64,000 nucleotides of DNA. Origin: Aneurinibacillus soli. GTDB lineage: Bacteria; Bacillota; Bacilli; Aneurinibacillales; Aneurinibacillaceae. The stretch's first letter is position 1; each line of letters opens with the position of its first letter. The notes beneath the pieces were generated by a model, which saw nothing but the letters and a program-made list of their open reading frames with translations, had not been told where the DNA came from and made no database searches. A program made the translations under genes and the position numbers. Shown here one piece after another: positions 59,333 through 64,000 of this stretch. The stretch lies in contig NZ_AP017312.1 of assembly GCF_002355375.1 (NCBI RefSeq), forward strand, positions 3,055,001 through 3,119,000, read 5' to 3'.

Positions 59333-60613
59333 ATGATTGGAATCCACGCATTATTATTAAACACACTTATTATTATTGCCTCTATTCTTTTATATCAAGT
59401 AAGTTGGTCTGATAAGAGGGAGACGGAAGTACACAATACATTATTCATTTCGTTACTGGCTGCAATAGCTGTTGTTTTATGTATGACGTTTCCTTTTCAT
59501 TTTTTTGAAGGATATATTTATGATTTGCGATTTATTCCAATCTTTTTAAGTCTTTTTTACGGTGGATATAGAAGCTTGTTTTTTGTTAGTATCGTCTATA
59601 TTGGTTATCGGTATTATTTAGGAGGGGACGGGTTTTACGCTTCGGTCACTGTATATTTTATATTCATTCCTCTATTAATTTTCTTGAAAGCGTTTTATGT
59701 GGCATATTTCAGAAGAGGAAAAATTATTTTTGGGGTTCTCTTGTCTTTCAGCTATTCTGTTACTTTTTCTGCATTTGCAATATGGGATCAAATACATAAA
59801 GCCAATACAGTTACAAATGCTCTTCTTGAATTTTTTTTCATCTACATTATTATCAACATGCTGACAATGTGGATATCCATTTATTTAATAGAAGAAATGA
59901 TTAAAAATAAAAGAATAAGACAAGAAATTCAACGAGCGGAAAAAATGTATATCGTCGGTGAACTTGCGGCTGCTATGGCGCATGAGATCCGCAATCCTAT
60001 TACGGTTATACAAGGGTTCACCCAGCTATTTATCAAAAATCAGATTCCCGAAAATAAAAGAGAAGAGTATTTGCAGCTCGTGGCTGAAGAGTTAAGCAGA
60101 GTAGAATCGATTATTACGGAATATTTGTCGCTTGCTAAACCAGAAGAAGAGGCAAAGACACAAATCGAAATGGGAGAACTTGTTCGTGAAGTCATTATGA
60201 TTATTGAACCTTTTGGGTTATTGAAAAACGTAGAAATACAGAGTGCAGTCCCATCCCCTCTCTATTTGTCTGCTGATCCGGTCAAAATAAAGCAATGTCT
60301 AATTAATATCATGAAAAATGGGATTGAAGCGATAGAGGGGAATGGGGTATTACGGATTCATGTGGAGAGAAAAAACAACGATCTTGTAATTGAAATTCGT
60401 GATACAGGGATAGGGATGACCCCCGAAGAAACCAGTCAACTGGGCATGCCATTTTATTCAACAAAAAAGAAAGGGACTGGGCTGGGTACCATGATCTCTT
60501 ATCGAATTGTCGAGGGATTAAACGGAAGAATAAGCGTAACAAGTGAAAAAGGAAAAGGGACGTGTTTTTCTATTATCCTTCCCGCAAGTAATAAAGACGA
60601 GCTACTATGCTAG
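59333..60613 (+). CDS. KinB-like sensor histidine kinase
   Basis: This 426-residue kinase has five to six membrane helices (residues 5-25, 36-58, 65-78, 82-96, 105-126, 137-185) of the 5TM-5TMR_LYT type. The HisKA domain has the phospho-acceptor His in AAAMAHEIRNPITVIQGF (His 217), N-box NIMKNGIEAI, and the ATP lid DTGIGM and GTGLGTM. The layout matches sporulation kinase B. AGAGGGG precedes the ATG. No response regulator is adjacent, as is usual for phosphorelay kinases. Confidence 0.88.
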   Translation: MIGIHALLLNTLIIIASILLYQVSWSDKRETEVHNTLFISLLAAIAVVLCMTFPFHFFEGYIYDLRFIPIFLSLFYGGYRSLFFVSIVYIGYRYYLGGDGFYASVTVYFIFIPLLIFLKAFYVAYFRRGKIIFGVLLSFSYSVTFSAFAIWDQIHKANTVTNALLEFFFIYIIINMLTMWISIYLIEEMIKNKRIRQEIQRAEKMYIVGELAAAMAHEIRNPITVIQGFTQLFIKNQIPENKREEYLQLVAEELSRVESIITEYLSLAKPEEEAKTQIEMGELVREVIMIIEPFGLLKNVEIQSAVPSPLYLSADPVKIKQCLINIMKNGIEAIEGNGVLRIHVERKNNDLVIEIRDTGIGMTPEETSQLGMPFYSTKKKGTGLGTMISYRIVEGLNGRISVTSEKGKGTCFSIILPASNKDELLC

Positions 60614-60634
60614 GTAGCTCGTCTTTATTTTTAC
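60590..60634 (+). terminator. Kinase gene terminator
   Basis: Perfect 16-bp arms starting AATAAAGACGAGCTAC with an 8-nt loop and five T. It overlaps the stop codon. Confidence 0.85.
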
Positions 60635-60963
60635 GATGAACGAATGTCGAAATATCAAGTACGATTTAATTTGGTGATATTTTCTAATTAATTTACTTTA
60701 CGGTACGAGGCGGATGGTGGCAGAGGCCCCCCTACCTACAGAACCGTTCTGACGAGAGATTGTACCTGGTCCGAGCTACACGCCGAGCTCAGCTGCAATC
60801 TCATACTTCATCACATCTAGGGATGCGTGTGCTTATGGGGCTACCAGGTTGTTTGTTTAGTATGTGTAGACAAGCCCATTTCCCCTTTAAATGTAAACAC
60901 ATTAATAAGAAAGATCATACTATGGCATAGTCAAATAACTATATAATTAATGGAGGAGAGTAC
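60635..60963. other. Intergenic, nothing recognised
   Basis: About 330 nt. A part around 60700-60840 is more GC-rich than the rest and may be a remnant of an older element. A TATAAT box near 60944 and the GGAGGAG site at 60953 belong to the next gene. Confidence 0.35.
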
Positions 60964-61272
60964 ATGGAACGACAATTTGGGCATCACTTTGGATTTGGGC
61001 ATGGATTCGGATTTGGCGGTCCCTTTGGATTTGGGCACGGATTTGGAAGACCTCCTTTTTTCAGTCCTTTCTTTTTCAGTCCGTTTTTCTTCAGCCCCTT
61101 TTTCAGTCCGTTTTTCCCTTTTCGAGAAGATTCGCCAGGTGGCATGTACCCAACGCAGCAAATGGCGCCTTACACTAATGCATCTTCACAGATGTACCCA
61201 TATCAACAAATGACAGCTTATCCACAAACGCCTCAACTTCCAGAATACTCTCAGCAATACGGAGCATCTTAA
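60964..61272 (+). CDS. Phe/Gly-rich small protein, spore-coat-like
   Basis: This 102-residue protein has a perfect GGAGGAG site. Residues 5-28 repeat GFGHGFGFGG, residues 29-52 are repeats of FFSPFF, and residues 58-102 are rich in Tyr, Gln and Pro (MYPYQQMTAYPQTPQLPEY). The composition resembles small coat or exosporium proteins of spore formers and phase-separating sequences. The function is inferred from composition. Confidence 0.7.
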   Translation: MERQFGHHFGFGHGFGFGGPFGFGHGFGRPPFFSPFFFSPFFFSPFFSPFFPFREDSPGGMYPTQQMAPYTNASSQMYPYQQMTAYPQTPQLPEYSQQYGAS

Positions 61273-61276
61273 CAAA

Positions 61277-61312
61277 AAAACCTACCTCCCAATAAAAATG
61301 GGGGTAGGGATT
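61277..61312 (+). terminator. Terminator after Phe/Gly-rich gene
   Basis: CCTACC-CCC and GGGG-GTAGG arms with an AAT-rich loop, followed by T-rich sequence. Confidence 0.6.
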
Positions 61313-61486
61313 TCTTATTTTGTCTAATAAATGCACCGTTATGTCAAATATGTCAAGGACATCGAAAGCGAATAGATGTTCTTCCGACACTTAGTAAACA
61401 GCCTGTAAATGTGTTAAACAGCGTTCTTACCACAACAATATTATTGATTAAAGAGGGTGCATTTCTTCTACCGCTTTTGCCAAAAT

Positions 61487-62827
61487 CTATCTCGCTTTTC
61501 TGAATTTAAAAACAGAGAACACTACTAAAAAAGCTACTACACTTATACAGCCAATCACACTCACTCGATTTTCCTCACTGAATACAAAGGACAAACAAAT
61601 AATACTGAGTGAAATAACCGTAAATATTGTTACATACGGGAATCCCCATACTTTAAAACCAGGAACTTTTGGATACGTATTTCGAAGCTTTAACTGTGCC
61701 AGGCAAATACTAATCCATACTAGCGATACAACAAAACCAGGAACCGCCATTAATAAACCAAATACTTTCTCCTGTGCCACATAGGCGATCATCGAGCCAC
61801 CGATTAATATAACGGCGCTAAATAGTAAACTATACAGCGGCACACCTTTTTTAGATACATAAGCAAAAGCCTTCGGTGCTTCTCCCCCTGCTGCTAAAGA
61901 ATGCAGCATTCGTGTACAACCGTATATCCCCGAGTTAGCTGCGGATAAGACGGCGGTAATTAAAATAAAATTCATAAAATGAGCGGAACCCTGCATACCT
62001 GCAGTTGACAATACTTGAACAAACGGGCTTGTCTGATCACTAAGCTTATCCCATGGAATCAATCCGCAGATTATCATAATAGGAAGGGTATAAAAAAGTA
62101 CAATTCGTAACACTAGCCCCTTGATAACAGAAGGCAAAACACGTTCTGCATCTTCTGTTTCCGTTATCGTTAGCCCAATGAGTTCAGAACCACCATACGA
62201 AAACATAACAATAAGCAGGGCTGAAAATATTCCCATCCATCCATTCGGAAAGAAGCCACCGTTTGCTACATAATTCCCCATATAATGCGACTCAGCACTC
62301 GGGATAACCCCGAATAAAATCGATATTCCTAATATTATAAAAACAATAATCATAGCAATCTTAATTCCGGAAAGCCAAAACTCAAATTCTCCATACTTCT
62401 TTACATTCATTGTATTGATTACAATGATCAAAGCTGCACAGCTTAAGCTTAGCACCCAAAGCGGAATGAACGGAAACCAGTATTGCAAGAAACTCCCTGC
62501 CACAATGACCTCAATAATACAGACAGCCAGCCACATGAAGCAGTACAACCAGCCAATCACAAACGATACCCGCTTGCCGAATGCTTGATAAATAAAGTCC
62601 TTCATGTTCATGTTCGGATATACCATTGTCATTTCTGCAATGGCTCCCATCACAACGAGAAGTAATAGTCCTGCAAATATATAGGAAACGACCACGCCTG
62701 GTCCCGCTAACGAAACTGTCTCAGCGCTCCCCTTAAAAATACCAGTCCCTATTGCTCCTCCCATTGCCATTAAACGTATATGCCGTGGCAACAATTTCTT
62801 CTGCAGTGTTTCATGATTTGATTCCAT
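61487..62827 (-). CDS. Amino acid permease (APC family), T-box controlled
   Basis: This 446-residue transporter has twelve hydrophobic segments. The APC consensus is visible in the first helix region (RHIRLMAMGGAIGTGIFKGSAETV), PGVVVSYIFAGLLLLVVMGAIAEM and FSYGGSELIGLTITETEDAERVLP. It belongs to the amino acid/proton symporters related to ProY, AroP and LysP. A T-box leader upstream whose specifier codons read as Phe suggests a role in aromatic amino acid uptake. Confidence 0.88.
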   Translation of the reverse strand: MESNHETLQKKLLPRHIRLMAMGGAIGTGIFKGSAETVSLAGPGVVVSYIFAGLLLLVVMGAIAEMTMVYPNMNMKDFIYQAFGKRVSFVIGWLYCFMWLAVCIIEVIVAGSFLQYWFPFIPLWVLSLSCAALIIVINTMNVKKYGEFEFWLSGIKIAMIIVFIILGISILFGVIPSAESHYMGNYVANGGFFPNGWMGIFSALLIVMFSYGGSELIGLTITETEDAERVLPSVIKGLVLRIVLFYTLPIMIICGLIPWDKLSDQTSPFVQVLSTAGMQGSAHFMNFILITAVLSAANSGIYGCTRMLHSLAAGGEAPKAFAYVSKKGVPLYSLLFSAVILIGGSMIAYVAQEKVFGLLMAVPGFVVSLVWISICLAQLKLRNTYPKVPGFKVWGFPYVTIFTVISLSIICLSFVFSEENRVSVIGCISVVAFLVVFSVFKFRKAR

Positions 62828-62888
62828 TATTCGCTCCTTTGTTTTGAAATAATATATGTAAGTAAGTTAGAGGGCAAGTTCTTTTTAA

Positions 62889-63195
62889 AATAAAAAGATC
62901 GCCCCTATCACATTCACGATAGGGGCGATCTTTACCGCGGTACCACCCTAATTACAGACAAACATCGTCTACTTCTTTGTTTTGATAACGATCATATGAC
63001 CGTCTTTCCCTTCATAAAAGAATGTTCCTTTACTACGAAAAAGATGCTCCGGGATCGAAATTCATGTTTACCTGTGTACTGATTTTCACCATCCATCAGC
63101 TCTCTAAAACAGGGAGATAAACACTACTAAAAACCCTTCCTAGCTTATTTATCTTGAGTTGTATATAAAACTAATTATTATATCCATAAACTATA
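62889..63195 (-). promoter_or_regulatory. T-box riboswitch, Phe specifier
   Basis: The minus strand carries the complete T-box: the stem I hallmark AGAGAGCTGATGG, the specifier loop ATGAATTTCGATCCCGG, the T-box sequence AGGGTGGTACCGCGG (62935-62949), and a terminator with perfect 16-bp arms (62894-62909 with 62918-62933) and a T run. The bases at the specifier position are TTT or TTC (63057-63060), both Phe. The T of TGGT would pair with a tRNA discriminator A. Uncharged tRNA-Phe would turn on the permease. Confidence 0.85.
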
Positions 63196-63201
63196 AAGCG
63201 T

Positions 63202-63231
63202 ATTATAGAACGTTTTTCGAGATCCTGTCAA
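63202..63231 (-). promoter_or_regulatory. Promoter of the T-box leader
   Basis: On the minus strand TTGACA (63226-63231) and TATAAT (63202-63207) are both consensus with an 18-nt spacer, ending just before the T-box leader. Confidence 0.8.
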
Positions 63232-63292
63232 CACTTTAAAACTTATTCACATCGCCCTGTTTTTCAATTTATTTTTATCGACGACTTGTTTA

Positions 63293-63610
63293 TCAAATCT
63301 TCTGGGCTAGCAGATTTTCTAATAGTTCTTTAAGATGAGGATGACGGTACCCTACCTGATATTCCAGACGATACATCTGACTCCAAAGGGAGTTATAAAT
63401 ATCTCGATATTCTTGAGGAATACATGAACCAAAGCAACTTTGAATATGAAGGAGGCGAAACTTCGCTTCATTACGCTCATCTATGCCATTTGGCAGTTCT
63501 CCTATATCAATGCGAATGATTTGTTCATTTGCTTCGTGAAGAAGTGTAAAGATCATCTCTGTTTTATTAGTAAATTCTCGACCCTCGTACAGTTGGTGAA
63601 ACCTTTGCAT
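63293..63610 (-). CDS. Hypothetical protein, 105 aa
   Basis: This 105-residue helical protein (MQRFHQLYEGREFTNKTEMIFTLLHEANEQIIRIDIGELPNG, then YRDIYNSLWSQMYRLEYQVGYRHPHLKELLENLLA) has a GGGGGGAG site 6 nt before the ATG. It has no signal peptide or known motif. Confidence 0.65.
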   Translation of the reverse strand: MQRFHQLYEGREFTNKTEMIFTLLHEANEQIIRIDIGELPNGIDERNEAKFRLLHIQSCFGSCIPQEYRDIYNSLWSQMYRLEYQVGYRHPHLKELLENLLAQKI

Positions 63611-63893
63611 CCTTACTCCCCCCTGTTTAATTGGTAGAAAAAACTACAAACTGGTGAATATGGCTATATATTTTTCTATTACACCTTTATTATCTCATAT
63701 AATAAGTAAAATTTTACTTGTTAGTGAAAATATTCACATATTATTCTAAATTCCACTCTTACTTACGATAAAAATAATGTTTCCATTGTCTACAAATACA
63801 ATATATGTATTTTGTGAATTTTTCATTAACTCCCTTTTTATTGAAGAAAAAAATGTATAATTAATACAAATAAAAAGCGAGTGTGAATAGATA

Positions 63894-64000
63894 ATGATAA
63901 AAAGAACAGAGGAAAACGATACCATCTTTTTTGAGATACAAAAAGACATGGTTTTTACTACGGTACAATCTTATAGAGATTTATTTACACCAAAAAATAT
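63894..64000 (+). CDS. Partial gene at window end
   Basis: An open frame starts at ATG 63894 (MIKRTEENDTIFFEIQKDMV, then TTVQSYRDLFTPKN) and runs off the window after 35 codons. The site is weak but the residues look like a real N-terminus. The product is unknown. Confidence 0.5.
   Translation, partial: MIKRTEENDTIFFEIQKDMVFTTVQSYRDLFTPKN

Noticed and set aside
63746-63949. Minus-strand frame of 67 codons
   Set aside because: It is opposite to the start of a better plus-strand gene and consists of AT-driven hydrophobic residues.

Overview
The window looks like a Gram-positive, spore-forming member of the Paenibacillaceae (Aneurinibacillus/Brevibacillus type). This rests on strong purine-rich ribosome binding sites, a T-box leader, SLH and BclA-C surface domains, a KinB-like kinase and a SpoVS homologue. 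The genus is an inference. About the first 50 kb is a prophage, and the last 14 kb is host chromosome with several decayed genes.

Prophage, late region (1-21.5 kb, all minus strand). Transcription runs right to left through HNH endonuclease, small and large terminase, portal fused to a MuF domain, prohead protease, HK97-type capsid, head-tail connectors, sheath, tube, a frameshifted tail assembly chaperone, tape measure, PBSX/XkdP-U-like baseplate genes and a tail fibre cut by the window edge. This is a contractile-tailed phage of the PBSX/skin tail type with an HK97-type head. The lysis genes are not in the window.

Prophage, early and control region (21.5-33.3 kb). It holds a DUF5677 gene, a phage SpoVS, a tRNA-Lys, a broken serine recombinase, a HEPN-like protein, an ArpU-type regulator, an unusual sigma factor, a DnaC-like helicase loader, a replisome organizer, small regulators, an excisionase-like protein, and a divergent switch with a double-HTH repressor. 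This stretch also carries several RNA-like elements: a tandem hairpin/attenuator, a 130-nt structured intergenic region and a predicted 60-nt plus-strand small RNA.

Cargo (33.6-48 kb). About 15 kb lies between the repressor and the ImmA/IrrE-integrase pair. Its main feature is a two-gene module: a small membrane protein overlapping a 1160-residue NACHT NTPase. Both proteins carry the same Asn/Gln-rich motif, which suggests that they assemble together. This is the best candidate for an undescribed antiphage system here. The rest encodes mainly exported proteins: a DsbA-like oxidoreductase, Excalibur and thermonuclease proteins, a copper-amine-oxidase-domain protein and an SLH/TIG/BclA-C surface protein with three 399-bp repeats. 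Three near-identical terminator-like repeats are scattered among them.

Right end and chromosome (48-64 kb). ImmA/IrrE and a tyrosine integrase end the phage near 50.3 kb. Beyond are small repeated ORFs, an IS66 remnant, a truncated acetyltransferase, a saccharopine-dehydrogenase-like protein, remnants of a YhgE/Pip gene, a NitT/TauT-type ABC transporter with a methyltransferase behind a Fur-box-like palindrome, a LuxR-type regulator, a KinB-like kinase, a Phe/Gly-rich small protein, and an amino acid permease under a T-box whose specifier reads as Phe.
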